Numbered from the stretch's first letter, positions 35,168-44,939 are shown. The stretch: 64,000 nucleotides of DNA from Lysinibacillus sp. FSL K6-0232 (GCF_038008325.1 NZ_JBBOYW010000001.1:1478001-1542000), one strand, 5' to 3'. The notes: generated by a model not told the origin, from the sequence alone. Program-made: numbers and translations.

Positions 35168-36463
35168 ATGAAGAAAATTATGATTAAAGATATGCCACAG
35201 CATATCGGTGAAACAGTTAAAATTGGCGCTTGGCTGGCGAATAAACGCTCAAGCGGGAAAATTGCCTTCTTACAGCTACGCGATGGCTCTGGCTTTGTGC
35301 AGGGTGTTGTCGTAAAAGAAGAGGTAGGCGAGGACATTTTTGCAACAGCAAAGGGTATGACGCAAGAAACGTCCATGTATATTACAGGCGAAGTAAAAGC
35401 GGATGAGCGCTCAAGCTTTGGCTGTGAGCTTGCTGTAACAGGGATTGAGGTGCTACACGAAGCAACAGATTTCCCAATTACACCAAAAGAGCATGGTCCT
35501 GAATTTTTAATGGACAACCGTCATTTATGGCTACGTTCCCGTAAACAGCATGCCATTATGAAAATCCGCAATGAAATTATTCGTGCGACATACGAATTTT
35601 TCAATAACAACGGCTTTACAAAAATGGATCCACCAATTTTAACAGGCTCAGCACCTGAAGGGACATCTGAGCTGTTCCATACAAAATATTTTGATGAGGA
35701 TGCATACCTTTCTCAATCGGGGCAGCTTTATATGGAAGCGGCTGCGATGGCATTAGGCAAAGTATTTTCATTTGGCCCAACATTCCGTGCCGAAAAATCA
35801 AAAACACGCCGTCATTTAATTGAGTTTTGGATGATTGAGCCTGAAATGGCATTTGTGGAATTTGAAGAAAATTTAGAAGTGCAAGAGCAATATGTCGAGC
35901 ATATCGTACAAGCTGTGCTAAAAAACTGCAAGTTAGATTTAGAGCGACTTGGTCGTGATACATCGACGCTTGAAAATATTAAAGCGCCATTCCCTCGTAT
36001 TTCTTATGATGATGCGATTAAGCTATTACATGAACAAGGCTTTGATGATATTGAATGGGGCGATGATTTTGGTGCACCGCATGAAACAGCGATTGCTAAT
36101 ACATTTGATAAGCCAGTATTCATTACATGCTATCCAGTAGGCATTAAGCCATTCTATATGCAGCCACACCCAGAGCGTGATGATGTTGTACTATGTGCTG
36201 ATTTAATTGCACCAGAGGGTTACGGAGAAATTATTGGTGGTTCAGAGCGAATCCATGACTACGATTTATTAAAATCACGTCTGGAAGAGCATAACCTATC
36301 ATTAGATGCCTATGCTTGGTATTTAGAGCTTCGCAAACATGGCTCTGTACCGCATTCAGGCTTTGGTCTTGGGCTAGAGCGTACAGTGGCATGGATTTCA
36401 GGCACAGAGCATATCCGTGAAACAATTCCATTCCCACGTTTACTAAACCGCTTATACCCATAA
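35168..36463 (+). CDS. asnS: Asparagine-tRNA ligase
   Basis: 431 residues. A class IIb synthetase. The N-terminal OB-fold anticodon domain (about 10-110) includes [20 protein letters not shown]. Catalytic motif 2 is [15 protein letters not shown] and motif 3 is [13 protein letters not shown]. It loads asparagine onto tRNA-Asn. The ATG follows GGAGG at good spacing. A terminator just after the stop separates it from dnaD, so the downstream repair genes probably need their own promoter or read-through. Confidence 0.96.
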   Translation: MKKIMIKDMPQHIGETVKIGAWLANKRSSGKIAFLQLRDGSGFVQGVVVKEEVGEDIFATAKGMTQETSMYITGEVKADERSSFGCELAVTGIEVLHEATDFPITPKEHGPEFLMDNRHLWLRSRKQHAIMKIRNEIIRATYEFFNNNGFTKMDPPILTGSAPEGTSELFHTKYFDEDAYLSQSGQLYMEAAAMALGKVFSFGPTFRAEKSKTRRHLIEFWMIEPEMAFVEFEENLEVQEQYVEHIVQAVLKNCKLDLERLGRDTSTLENIKAPFPRISYDDAIKLLHEQGFDDIEWGDDFGAPHETAIANTFDKPVFITCYPVGIKPFYMQPHPERDDVVLCADLIAPEGYGEIIGGSERIHDYDLLKSRLEEHNLSLDAYAWYLELRKHGSVPHSGFGLGLERTVAWISGTEHIRETIPFPRLLNRLYP

Positions 36464-36475
36464 GCTAATCAATTT

Positions 36476-36511
36476 AAAAGTCGCGTAGTGGACAATCTAC
36501 GCGGCTTTTCT
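36476..36511 (+). terminator. Terminator between asnS and dnaD
   Basis: AAAAGTCGCGTAG pairs with CTACGCGGCTTTT (one G-T pair) around an eight-base loop. The T-run is part of the right arm. Confidence 0.85.
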
Positions 36512-36541
36512 ACTTACTTAAAGAAGGAGTCTAGAGAAAAT

Positions 36542-37270
36542 ATGACCACAAATAATCATCGACTCCATACATGGACTGAACAACGAATGATTTCCATTCC
36601 ACAGCTTTTTTTTCAGTTTTATAAGGAGTTAAATATCGAGGATGAAGAGGCGTTAATTGTGATGCATTTACTAGCCTTTCATATGGAGGGGAATGACTTT
36701 CCAACACCGAATGATTTAAAAAGTCGCCTGACAATGTCTGACAATGAGATTACAACACGTTTGCAGCGCTTAATGCAAAAGGGCTTTCTTGAAATTATGC
36801 GTGATGTGGATGCAGGTGGTAAGCTCTATGAAAAATATTCCGTTTATCCGCTTTGGGAGCGAATTATGCAGATGATGGATATGAAAGAGCAGCAAAAATC
36901 TGTAACGACACTTCAACAAGAAGAGGGCGAGCTATTTCGATTATTTGAGGAGGAAATGGGGCGTCTTTTATCTCCTTTAGAGCTTGAAAAAATAGGGCTT
37001 TGGCTTGATGAGGACAAGCACAGCCCAGCGCTTATTAAGGAGGCACTAAAGGAAGCGGTCTTTGCGGGAAAGCTTAGTATTCGTTATATTGACCGTATTT
37101 TATTGGAGTGGAAAAAGAAAAATATTACAACACCACAGGCCGCACAGAAGCAAAGTGAGCAGTTCCGTGAAAAGCAAACCTTTCATAGAATGCCAGCACG
37201 AGCAGCTTCACAAGAAACGCAGTCAACGGGTAAAGTGCCATTTTATAACTGGTTAGAAGAAAGAGAATAG
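36542..37270 (+). CDS. dnaD: DNA replication initiation/restart protein DnaD
   Basis: 242 residues. The N-terminal winged-helix oligomerisation domain (about 1-115) is followed by a DnaB_2/DDBH2-type domain (about 130-200) with LSPLELEKIGLWL and IRYIDRILLEWKKK, and a basic flexible tail that helps DNA binding. DnaD works with DnaB and DnaI to load the replicative helicase in Firmicutes. ATG 36542 follows AAGGAG; the in-frame extension upstream overlaps the terminator. nth follows after 12 bases. Confidence 0.92.
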   Translation: MTTNNHRLHTWTEQRMISIPQLFFQFYKELNIEDEEALIVMHLLAFHMEGNDFPTPNDLKSRLTMSDNEITTRLQRLMQKGFLEIMRDVDAGGKLYEKYSVYPLWERIMQMMDMKEQQKSVTTLQQEEGELFRLFEEEMGRLLSPLELEKIGLWLDEDKHSPALIKEALKEAVFAGKLSIRYIDRILLEWKKKNITTPQAAQKQSEQFREKQTFHRMPARAASQETQSTGKVPFYNWLEERE

Positions 37271-37282
37271 GGGGCATCCAGT

Positions 37283-37945
37283 TTGTTAACGAAAAAACAG
37301 TGGGAGCATTGTCTAGCAGAGATGGATCGAATGTTTCCCAACGCACATTGTGAGCTTGTGCATGACAATGCCTTTGAGCTAACAATTGCGACATTATTAT
37401 CTGCACAATGTACAGATGTGCTTGTCAATAAAGTAACGAAAACATTATTTCAAAAATATAAAACACCTGAGGATTATTTAGCTGTACCATTGGAGGAATT
37501 ACAGCAGGATATTCGCTCAATCGGGCTTTATCGCAATAAGGCGAAAAATATTCAAGCTTTGTGTCAACGATTGCTAGATGAATATAATGGTGAAATTCCT
37601 GCAACAAGGGAAGCGCTTGTGACATTGCCCGGTGTAGGGCGTAAAACAGCGAATGTTGTGTTATCAGTAGCTTTTGATATTCCAGCATTAGCAGTCGATA
37701 CGCATGTTGAGCGTGTATCAAAGCGTTTAGGGCTTTGTCGATGGAAGGATTCCGTGCTTGAAGTGGAAGAAACGATTATGAAAAAAACGCCGATGGAAAA
37801 ATGGTCGAAAACGCATCATCAGCTTATTTTCTTTGGGCGTTATCATTGTAAGGCACAAAATCCAGGATGCCATGTCTGTCCGTTGCTTGATGATTGTCGT
37901 GAAGGGCAAAAGCGCTTAAAGAAAGGCTTGGTGAAGGAAGCGTGA
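37283..37945 (+). CDS. nth: Endonuclease III
   Basis: 220 residues. A bifunctional glycosylase/AP lyase that removes oxidised pyrimidines. The helix-hairpin-helix LPGVGRKTANVV carries the catalytic lysine, the catalytic aspartate is in AVDTHVERVS, and the 4Fe-4S cluster ligands are four cysteines spaced C-x6-C-x2-C-x5-C at the C-terminus. The start is TTG 37283 after GGGGGC. It sits between dnaD and ypoC as in B. subtilis. Confidence 0.95.
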   Translation: MLTKKQWEHCLAEMDRMFPNAHCELVHDNAFELTIATLLSAQCTDVLVNKVTKTLFQKYKTPEDYLAVPLEELQQDIRSIGLYRNKAKNIQALCQRLLDEYNGEIPATREALVTLPGVGRKTANVVLSVAFDIPALAVDTHVERVSKRLGLCRWKDSVLEVEETIMKKTPMEKWSKTHHQLIFFGRYHCKAQNPGCHVCPLLDDCREGQKRLKKGLVKEA

Positions 37946-37947
37946 AT

Positions 37948-38256
37948 ATGGAGGCAATTGCCAAGGATAAAGTAGATGCTTGGTTTGCACAATGGCTGAC
38001 TTTGCAAGAGGCAATTCATGCAGCCCATAATGCTCGAAATGGTGCGGCAAAAGCATTAATGGAAGAAGCCATCGAGCTATTTGACCAGCTTGTACAAGCT
38101 GCAGGAGATGAGGTATTGCCGATTAATGGGGTTGAACGACTTGCCTTTATTAAAGCGAAGCCAGGTCAATATGCCTGCTATCGCCAGCTAGATGAACTAT
38201 TTAAGGAAACAAAAAAGCGCATAGCACGCTTACGCATTCAAGCAACAAAAGGCTAG
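37948..38256 (+). CDS. ypoC: YpoC-like protein
   Basis: 102 residues, helical, no known function. The position directly after nth and before ponA matches ypoC of B. subtilis, and the C-terminal pattern (QYACYRQLDELFKETKKRIAR) fits the family. ATG 37948 is seven bases after GGAAG; GTG 37942 overlaps the nth stop and is the alternative. A block of 21-bp repeats starts two bases after its stop. Confidence 0.72.
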   Translation: MEAIAKDKVDAWFAQWLTLQEAIHAAHNARNGAAKALMEEAIELFDQLVQAAGDEVLPINGVERLAFIKAKPGQYACYRQLDELFKETKKRIARLRIQATKG

Positions 38257-38258
38257 CT

Positions 38259-38363
38259 TTGACGAATAGAATGCGTAAAGTGCCGGATAGAGCGCAAAAA
38301 GTGACGGATAACATACACAAAGTGTCGGATAGAATCCCAAAAGTGATGGATAATTTAAAAAAG
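38259..38363. repeat. 21-bp-period intergenic repeat, family A, five units
   Basis: Five units of exactly 21 bases run in phase at 38259, 38280, 38301, 38322 and 38343. The shared core is GTGNCGGATA, followed by a variable middle and an A-rich end. Read forwards in one frame the units encode a seven-residue repeat (VPDRAQK, VTDNIHK, VSDRIPK, VMDNLKK). The last unit runs into the ponA terminator. The same core occurs at 21604-21666. Confidence 0.82.
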
Positions 38364-38405
38364 TCGAGCAACATATTTTTTGGATATGCTGCCCGACTTT
38401 TTATT
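38357..38405. terminator. Two-way terminator between ypoC and ponA
   Basis: AAAAAGTCG, GCA and ATA pair with TAT, TGC and CGACTTTTT across small mismatches around a T-rich loop. A and T tracts lie on both sides. It covers the ponA stop codon region. Confidence 0.85.
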
Positions 38406-41076
38406 ATTCTGTGCTTTGCTCTTCTTCTGTTGGACTTAGCGGCTCAGTAGGAACTATTGGCTGCTGCTGAGTAGGATCAATCGGACCATTAGTATCTCCG
38501 CCGTTATTGCCGTTATTGCCATTATTTCCGTTATTGTTGCTATTATTATTGCCCTCGCCATTTTCACCATTCTCTATATCGGTTTCATTGCCATCCTCAC
38601 CAGGATCTGTTGGCAGCTCAGTATCTGGCTCCTCTACTTCCTCTGGCTCTTCGACATCTGGTTCTTCCTCTGTTGTGCCGACGATTTGGAAGGAGGTTGT
38701 GCCAGGTTCACTGCGCGTACCGTCCACAATAGCGACAACAGAGATGGTGTAATTACCTTCTTCTAGTGTATTGCTTACCGTTAAGCCTTTGCTATCTGTT
38801 GTGCCAAGGATAATGGAGTCGCCACCTTCACGTGTAGCAGACACTTCAAATGAAGTTGGTAATGGCTCATCTGTTTCAGGGTCTAGCATTGCATCATGCT
38901 CCCAAGAAATATCAATAGACTGTCCTTCTAAGTCTAAGCTTGCCGTTACATTGTAAGGCGTAGATAATGATGGAGCCTCATAGACGCTAGATACCTCCGT
39001 TGGCTCAGTACCACGTACAAATAGCTCTGTTTGACGTAATTCATTTGGCGTATAATCACTCGCTAAACGCAGAGGATTAGAGCCTACTTCAATCGTTGCT
39101 TCTACAACTGTACTTGGCTTTTTAAAGCTTTCTGTTTCAACATTCGCTGAAATTTCTTGCATAATCGACTTAAATAAATTTTGCGGTAATCGACGCTCTT
39201 CCCATGTTGTAATAGGGTCAAAGTGTTTCTCATAGCCACTCCATATCGCAATGGAGTAGTTTGTTGTGTAGCCAGCAAACCATGAATCTGGCACACTTGT
39301 ATTTGGTAAATTATACTTGCTAAAATCCTCTGCTGAGTAGTTTGTTGTACCTGTTTTACCTGCAATATCTAAGCCAGGTACATTTGCAGCAGTACCTGAT
39401 GCATCAGGCTTATTGCCAACTACATCACGCAGCATATCTGTTACCATATAAGCTGTATAATCGCTCATTGCAACAGTAGGCTCAGGCTTGTAGTTTTTAG
39501 ATGTTTTGCCATCACGATAGACAATTTTAGTAATGGCATGTGGGTCCGTATAGACTCCGTTGTTACCAAAGGCTGCATAAGAGGCTGCCATTTGAATAGG
39601 GGACATTGTAATCGCTCCACCGCCAATAGCATCAGATTCATATACATTATCTGTTTCAATGCCTAAACGGCCAATAAATTCCTTCGCTTTATCCGTACCA
39701 ACCTCTTGCAATGCTTTAACGGCAGGTACGTTACGTGAAGCGTATAGCGCCTTACGAGCGGTAATAGCCCCCATATAGCGACCATCCCAGTTAGTAATAG
39801 TTTGCCTTGTTCCTGTGTACGTCATTGGCTCATCGACAAGTGTTTGACCTGTTGACCATTTTAAATATTCAATGGCTGGTCCGTAATCAATTAATGGCTT
39901 CATTGTTGAGCCGGGCTGATTTTTTGACAGATCATCTGCGTAGTTAAAGCCACGCTCTGCACCGTAATGACGACCACCACCAACAGCTTGAATTGCCCCT
40001 GTTTTTGTATCAATAACCGCAACACCTGATTGAATTTCTTCTGTTGGGAAGTTGCTATCATCATTCATTACATTTTCTACAACCTTTTGTGCTGCTGGAT
40101 CAAGTGTTGTATAAACCTTAATTCCTTCTGCCATTGCAGTACCATCGCCATTTTCCTCTAGCTCATTAATTACAATATCAAGGAAGGCATCATATTTAGA
40201 GCCTGCAAATGATTGGCGTGTGGCATCGTCTGCTAAACCTGCTTGGACGTCTGCTTGCTGTGCTTCTTCCATTTCCGCTTTTGAAATTTTACCGTGCTGA
40301 TGCATTAACCCTAGTACCGTATTACGACGTTTTTTCGCAAGCTCTGGATTTTTTAATGGATTATAAGCATTCGGGCGCTGTACTAAGCCTGCTAATAATG
40401 CTTCTTCTTCTAATGTTAAATCTTTTAATTCTTTGCCATAGAAATATTGAGCTGCTGTACCAAAGCCATAAATACGTCCTGACATCAGCATTTTATTAAA
40501 GTACATTTCAAAAATTTCTTCTTTTGAATATTTGCGCTCTAGCTGGAAGGCAAGCCAAGCTTCCTGTGCTTTACGCTTTAATTTCTTTTCATTTTGTAAA
40601 AATGAGTTTTTAACAACTTGCTGTGTTAGGGTAGATGCCCCTTGTGCACCGAAGCCATCTCGGAAGTTGGCAAGGATGGCCCCACCTAAACGATAAAAAT
40701 CCATCCCGTGGTGCTCGAAAAAGCGTACATCTTCGGTTGCTAGAATCGCGTTAACCATATCTTCTGGTATATCTTCGTATTTTATATATTTACGGTTTTC
40801 AGCACCGATCGTTGCAAACAGTTCACCGTTTTTATCGTAGAACTCTGAAGAAACAGGGTCCTTCAATAATTCTTCATCAAGCTCTGGTGCCGTGCTAGCA
40901 TAGTAGGCAAATAACCCAGCGCCTCCAAGTAAACCTACCACCACAATGGTACATAAAGTTAAGAAAATGCGCTTCAACCATGTTTTAGCAGTGGAGGCTG
41001 GTTTCTGTTTGTTCTTTTTATTTTTTTCAGCGAGAGCCTTTTGATGCTCTCCCCGTGTTCGACGACGTTCAGTCAT
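38404..41076 (-). CDS. ponA: Class A penicillin-binding protein 1A/1B
   Basis: 890 residues. A short basic cytoplasmic part and one membrane helix (about 32-52) are followed by the GT51 glycosyltransferase (about 75-250; ATEDVRFFEHHG, GASTLTQQVVKN). The transpeptidase comes next (about 340-640), with the serine motif GSTMKPL, the SRN motif in YASRNVPAV, and GKTGTTN. A fibronectin type III-like domain (about 715-800) and a low-complexity acidic then Asn/Gly-rich tail end the protein. It builds peptidoglycan strands and cross-links. The order ponA-recU, with a three-base gap after recU, is as in Bacillus. Confidence 0.95.
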   Translation of the reverse strand: MTERRRTRGEHQKALAEKNKKNKQKPASTAKTWLKRIFLTLCTIVVVGLLGGAGLFAYYASTAPELDEELLKDPVSSEFYDKNGELFATIGAENRKYIKYEDIPEDMVNAILATEDVRFFEHHGMDFYRLGGAILANFRDGFGAQGASTLTQQVVKNSFLQNEKKLKRKAQEAWLAFQLERKYSKEEIFEMYFNKMLMSGRIYGFGTAAQYFYGKELKDLTLEEEALLAGLVQRPNAYNPLKNPELAKKRRNTVLGLMHQHGKISKAEMEEAQQADVQAGLADDATRQSFAGSKYDAFLDIVINELEENGDGTAMAEGIKVYTTLDPAAQKVVENVMNDDSNFPTEEIQSGVAVIDTKTGAIQAVGGGRHYGAERGFNYADDLSKNQPGSTMKPLIDYGPAIEYLKWSTGQTLVDEPMTYTGTRQTITNWDGRYMGAITARKALYASRNVPAVKALQEVGTDKAKEFIGRLGIETDNVYESDAIGGGAITMSPIQMAASYAAFGNNGVYTDPHAITKIVYRDGKTSKNYKPEPTVAMSDYTAYMVTDMLRDVVGNKPDASGTAANVPGLDIAGKTGTTNYSAEDFSKYNLPNTSVPDSWFAGYTTNYSIAIWSGYEKHFDPITTWEERRLPQNLFKSIMQEISANVETESFKKPSTVVEATIEVGSNPLRLASDYTPNELRQTELFVRGTEPTEVSSVYEAPSLSTPYNVTASLDLEGQSIDISWEHDAMLDPETDEPLPTSFEVSATREGGDSIILGTTDSKGLTVSNTLEEGNYTISVVAIVDGTRSEPGTTSFQIVGTTEEEPDVEEPEEVEEPDTELPTDPGEDGNETDIENGENGEGNNNSNNNGNNGNNGNNGGDTNGPIDPTQQQPIVPTEPLSPTEEEQSTE

Positions 41077-41079
41077 TCT

Positions 41080-41721
41080 CTATTTCTCCTCACTTTCAGA
41101 CTGGTAGCATTTTGCATCAATGAGCTGTTGGATAATGGGTAAATAATCGATACGTGGATAATAATTGGTTGGAATTTCATATGCCTCTTGCTCGATTGTC
41201 GACAAGGGTATCGATTTACGTTTACCATTTTCCATTGCTTTCCAGGCCTTTTGTAAAACTTGGTATGGCACAATAAAATATCGTTCATAGGCTGAAAAAC
41301 GAACGATAATAAAAGCCACACCATGTTGTTCCGTCACTTGCTGCATATGGGTCATTTGATGCGCGTGAATATTTTTTAATGGGAAACTTGTTTTGGAAGC
41401 TGTTTCCTTTGCATCAAAATCGATATAGTGCCCATTCCAAACGCCATTGTAGTCGGTTGTGGAAGGCGTTCTGAAGTAAGCCTCACGAATAACAGCAGCA
41501 CTACGTGAAGGGTACTCTACTTTGACGATTTGTACAGGAACAGGTTTCTTATGAATAATTGCAAGCCGCCTTTTTATATAATAGTCGTTTGCTTCATTAA
41601 TTTCATCTTCTAGCGTCTTTCCACGATTGCTAAAAGATAAATCTTTGTTGTTCTTTTTCTCTGCTTTCTGCACAGAAGGATTCGGGGTATACAATTTCCC
41701 GTTTGGATAACGAATTGTCAT
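41080..41721 (-). CDS. recU: Holliday junction resolvase RecU
   Basis: 213 residues. It cuts four-way DNA junctions and helps chromosome segregation. The N-terminal stalk region (NRGKTLEDEINEANDYY) and the nuclease core with the aspartate and E-x-K pattern (GHYIDFDAKETASKTSF, IHAHQMTHM, FIIVRF) are all intact. The ATG follows GAGGGTGAG. It is upstream of and probably co-transcribed with ponA. Confidence 0.95.
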   Translation of the reverse strand: MTIRYPNGKLYTPNPSVQKAEKKNNKDLSFSNRGKTLEDEINEANDYYIKRRLAIIHKKPVPVQIVKVEYPSRSAAVIREAYFRTPSTTDYNGVWNGHYIDFDAKETASKTSFPLKNIHAHQMTHMQQVTEQHGVAFIIVRFSAYERYFIVPYQVLQKAWKAMENGKRKSIPLSTIEQEAYEIPTNYYPRIDYLPIIQQLIDAKCYQSESEEK

Positions 41722-42059
41722 TTAGCTCACCCTCTATTATACTGCTTTTCTAGTCAATAGTTTACCATGTTTTAGTGGCTATTCTCTACTTCTATCAGTT
41801 AGACAATAATTTCATTTGCGTCGAAAAATCGCCAGCTCCTGTATTCCTCAAATCGTCAAAATACCAGATAATTTTAAACGTGAAATAGAGGTAGCTCCAC
41901 ATCTTTCAGTAAATAACGATTTTTTAGAATGCACATTCATGCCTAAAATTTTATCGAAAATTTTCTTCTTTCAACTAACTTACGCTTATTTTGTCATGCT
42001 TGAAGGTGATTTTATACATGCAAGGAATACTAAAGTAAAGCATAGGAGGAGGCGTTATA
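41722..42059. other. Intergenic stretch between recU and the yppE region
   Basis: This gap holds the divergent promoters of recU and of the plus-strand genes; TATAAT lies on the minus strand near 41737-41742. A run of rightward codons here has no ribosome site and no recognisable product. Nothing else was identified. Confidence 0.5.
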
Positions 42060-42254
42060 TTGAACAAGTTAGAGCAATTAATTGCACAGTTAGAGCTGGT
42101 GAATCAGCTACTTTGCACGAGAGTGTCACTGGAAAGCAATGCACACTGTATGCATTTTTTTATGCAACTAAAAGCAGTTAGCCAGAAAGTAAGCTTAGCA
42201 GAAAAGAGCTGGCAAGTAAAGAATGCTTGTTCGCCTATTAGTAGTGAAAAATGA
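42060..42254 (+). CDS. Small uncharacterised protein upstream of yppE
   Basis: 64 residues. The TTG at 42060 has a very good AGGAGG site seven bases upstream, which is the main support. The N-terminal part looks helical (MNKLEQLIAQLELVNQLL), with two cysteines. No family is recognised. In B. subtilis short yppC-yppF genes lie in this place, but no similarity is visible. It ends 56 bases before yppE on the same strand. Confidence 0.5.
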   Translation: MNKLEQLIAQLELVNQLLCTRVSLESNAHCMHFFMQLKAVSQKVSLAEKSWQVKNACSPISSEK

Positions 42255-42310
42255 TAGACTTTGGTACACTTATCTCATCAGCAATGAAAGGGAAGAGATG
42301 AGGTGCGAAT

Positions 42311-42694
42311 ATGTTAGTGTTGGAACAAACAACAAAGTTAATAGAGGAATGCGAGCAATGTGTGACACGCTTTTGGCAAATGCGCGAGGAGGATCGTACA
42401 CCCGATTTTTATCAAGAGGTAAAGCCGTATGCAGATGAGCTTCACACGCTGTTAACAGAATGGCAGCAAGAAGCCAATCAATGGATACACAGGCACCAGC
42501 CCAAATATATGCACACACAGCAAATTGCTTCAGCAAAGGAAGCGATGGAGCAATTTGTTGTGCAATCCTTTTATAAAGAAACAAGTAAAAAACGTTTTTT
42601 AGATGCCATCCATTCTACCTTCTATACATTAAAAAACTTTGAACGCTTACTAAAGGAGGTCGTGCAGGATGCTATCGAAGAAACGAACGATTAG
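42311..42694 (+). CDS. yppE: YppE-like protein (DUF1798)
   Basis: 127 residues, a single helical domain of unknown function. The stretch DRTPDFYQEVKPYADELH and the later YKETSKKRFLDAIHSTFYTL match the B. subtilis YppE pattern closely. The ATG is six bases after GAGGTG. Its 3' end overlaps the helicase gene mrfA by 26 bases, and the mrfA ribosome site AAAGGAGG lies in its coding sequence, so translation may be linked. Confidence 0.85.
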   Translation: MLVLEQTTKLIEECEQCVTRFWQMREEDRTPDFYQEVKPYADELHTLLTEWQQEANQWIHRHQPKYMHTQQIASAKEAMEQFVVQSFYKETSKKRFLDAIHSTFYTLKNFERLLKEVVQDAIEETND

Positions 42695-44939
42695 TGAGCT
42701 TTTAAATGAATGGCGCTATGATGAAGAATTAAAGGAGCGTATTTTACATTGGCAGACGCTTGAGGGGCGACCAGCCAAATATGCGCCTTTTCCAGAAAAT
42801 CTACATCCATCTTTAAAGAGGGCATTGCAAAAAAGAGGGATTGAGCAGCTTTATACACATCAGCGAGAGGCTTTTGATTTAGCACAAAGCGGCTCTTCCT
42901 TTACAGCGGTAACACCGACAGCATCTGGTAAATCATATTGCTATCATTTACCAGTGCTACAAAAAATATTAGAGGATAACAATGCACGTGCCATTTATTT
43001 ATTTCCAACAAAGGCATTGGCACAGGATCAAAAAAATGACTTAAATGAGCTGATTGAGCAAAGCGGTGAGGAAATTTTAAGCTACACGTATGATGGCGAT
43101 ACAGCTCCAGGGCTTCGTCAAAAGGTACGCAAGGCAGGACATATTGTAATGACGAACCCCGATATGCTACATTCAGGTATACTGCCACATCATACAAAAT
43201 GGGTGTCCCTCTTTGAAAATTTGCAATATATCGTAATAGATGAGTTGCATACATATAAAGGTGTATTTGGTTCACATGTTGCGCACGTTATTCGCAGACT
43301 AAAGCGTATCTGTGAATTTTATGGCAGTCAGCCTGTGTTTATTTGTACATCAGCAACAATTAAAAATCCTCAGGAGCTTGCAGAGCTTTTAACAAATGAA
43401 TCCCATCAGCTTATTGCTAAATCGGGCGCTCCTGTCGGTAAAAAAACCTTTTTATTTTATAACCCACCGATTATTCATAAAACATTTGGAGTGCGGAGAA
43501 GCGCTGTTTTAGAGGTGAGCGATTTAGCAAAAAGGCTTTATACGGCGGGCATTCAATCCATTATTTTTGCAAAAAGCCGCGTGCGCGTTGAGATGATTGT
43601 TACCTATTTAAAGGAGCTAACGCGCAATAAACTGCTGGATGAGTCTGTGCGTGGCTATCGAGGCGGCTATTTGCCATCTGAGCGACGCGCGATTGAAAAG
43701 GGCTTACGCGATGGAACAATTCAAACGGTTGTTAGTACAAATGCATTAGAATTAGGAGTCGATATTGGTCAATTACAGGCGTGTATTATGACAGGCTATC
43801 CAGGGAATATTGCCAGCGCTTGGCAGCAGGCAGGACGCGCAGGAAGAAGGCAGGATGAGGCATTAATTATTTATGTGGCACAATCGTCTGCACTCGATCA
43901 ATATGTTGTCAATCATCCATTATTTTTACTTGGCAGTACACCTGAGGAGGCACGTATTTATCCTGAAAATATGCTTATTTTAATGGATCATTTAAAATGT
44001 GCAGCCTTTGAGCTACCATTTTCCATAGACGATACATATGGCGAATATGACATTCAGGAATTACTGGCCTATTTAGCAGAAGAAGGGATTGTCTTTAAAA
44101 CAAGCGATAAATGGCATTGGATGAGTGATCGTTTCCCAGCTCATGATATTAGCCTGCGCTCCGCCTCACAGGAAAATGTAGTAATTATTGATATATCTAC
44201 ACCAGCGCAAACAAAGGTGATTGGTGAAATGGATCGTCATAGTGCGATGACATTATTACATGAGGAAGCGATTTATTTGCATCAAGGCATTCAGTTTCAA
44301 GTGGAGAAGCTGGATTGGGAGGAAAAGAAGGCCTATGTACGTGAGGTAGATGTTGATTACTATACAGATGCAAATCTTGCAGTAGAAATGAAGGTGCTAG
44401 AGGAAGATCGTAGCCGACACTACGTAGGCGGCACAATTAGCTTTGGCGATGTTGGCTTAGTCGCACAGGCAACCATTTTTAAAAAGATACGCTTTGGCAC
44501 GCATGATAATATTGGGTCAGGGCCGATTCATTTGCCGCCAGATGAAATGCATACAAATGCGTCATGGCTATCCTTTGCAGCACCGGAAAAATGGACAGAG
44601 GAGGAGCTAACAGATGCTATGACAGGAGCAGCCTATGCAATGAATGCCTTTATACCATTATTTATCCAATGTGATAGCAGCGATGTTGCGGTTGTGCCTC
44701 AGGTCAAGGCAACCCATAATGAGCGTCCAACATTTTTTATTTATGATAAATATCCAGGTGGTATTGGGCTCAGTGAAAAGGTCTATGATTTATGGGAGGA
44801 TTTATTAGCAAAGACACAGCAGCATGTTATAAATTGCCCTTGTGAATCAGGCTGTCCATCTTGCATTGGCGCACAGGACGCTGTATTAAGTGTCAAAAAT
44901 AAAGTTGTGAAATTGCTTCAATTGCTAAACGCTTTTTAG
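42669..44939 (+). CDS. mrfA: DEAD/DEAH-box helicase MrfA (YprA)
   Basis: 756 residues. A Ski2-like helicase that in B. subtilis works with MrfB to repair mitomycin C adducts. It has Walker A TPTASGKS, DELH in VIDELHTY, SATIKNP, NALELGVDIG and QQAGRAGRR, followed by the C-terminal DUF1998 domain with four zinc-binding cysteines (NCPCESGCPSC). The ATG has AAAGGAGG nine bases upstream. An array of 21-bp repeats begins at the base after the stop codon and fills part of the gap to mrfB. Confidence 0.94.
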   Translation: MLSKKRTISELLNEWRYDEELKERILHWQTLEGRPAKYAPFPENLHPSLKRALQKRGIEQLYTHQREAFDLAQSGSSFTAVTPTASGKSYCYHLPVLQKILEDNNARAIYLFPTKALAQDQKNDLNELIEQSGEEILSYTYDGDTAPGLRQKVRKAGHIVMTNPDMLHSGILPHHTKWVSLFENLQYIVIDELHTYKGVFGSHVAHVIRRLKRICEFYGSQPVFICTSATIKNPQELAELLTNESHQLIAKSGAPVGKKTFLFYNPPIIHKTFGVRRSAVLEVSDLAKRLYTAGIQSIIFAKSRVRVEMIVTYLKELTRNKLLDESVRGYRGGYLPSERRAIEKGLRDGTIQTVVSTNALELGVDIGQLQACIMTGYPGNIASAWQQAGRAGRRQDEALIIYVAQSSALDQYVVNHPLFLLGSTPEEARIYPENMLILMDHLKCAAFELPFSIDDTYGEYDIQELLAYLAEEGIVFKTSDKWHWMSDRFPAHDISLRSASQENVVIIDISTPAQTKVIGEMDRHSAMTLLHEEAIYLHQGIQFQVEKLDWEEKKAYVREVDVDYYTDANLAVEMKVLEEDRSRHYVGGTISFGDVGLVAQATIFKKIRFGTHDNIGSGPIHLPPDEMHTNASWLSFAAPEKWTEEELTDAMTGAAYAMNAFIPLFIQCDSSDVAVVPQVKATHNERPTFFIYDKYPGGIGLSEKVYDLWEDLLAKTQQHVINCPCESGCPSCIGAQDAVLSVKNKVVKLLQLLNAF

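Noticed and set aside
38259..38450. Reading the family A repeats as a 63-residue protein
   Set aside because: The start lacks a ribosome site and the second half is the ponA terminator and coding strand. It is better treated as a repeat array, though the heptad frame is noted.
41816..42181. Plus-strand frame of 121 codons in the recU-yppE gap
   Set aside because: No ribosome site or recognisable protein, and it overlaps the small gene at 42060 in another frame.
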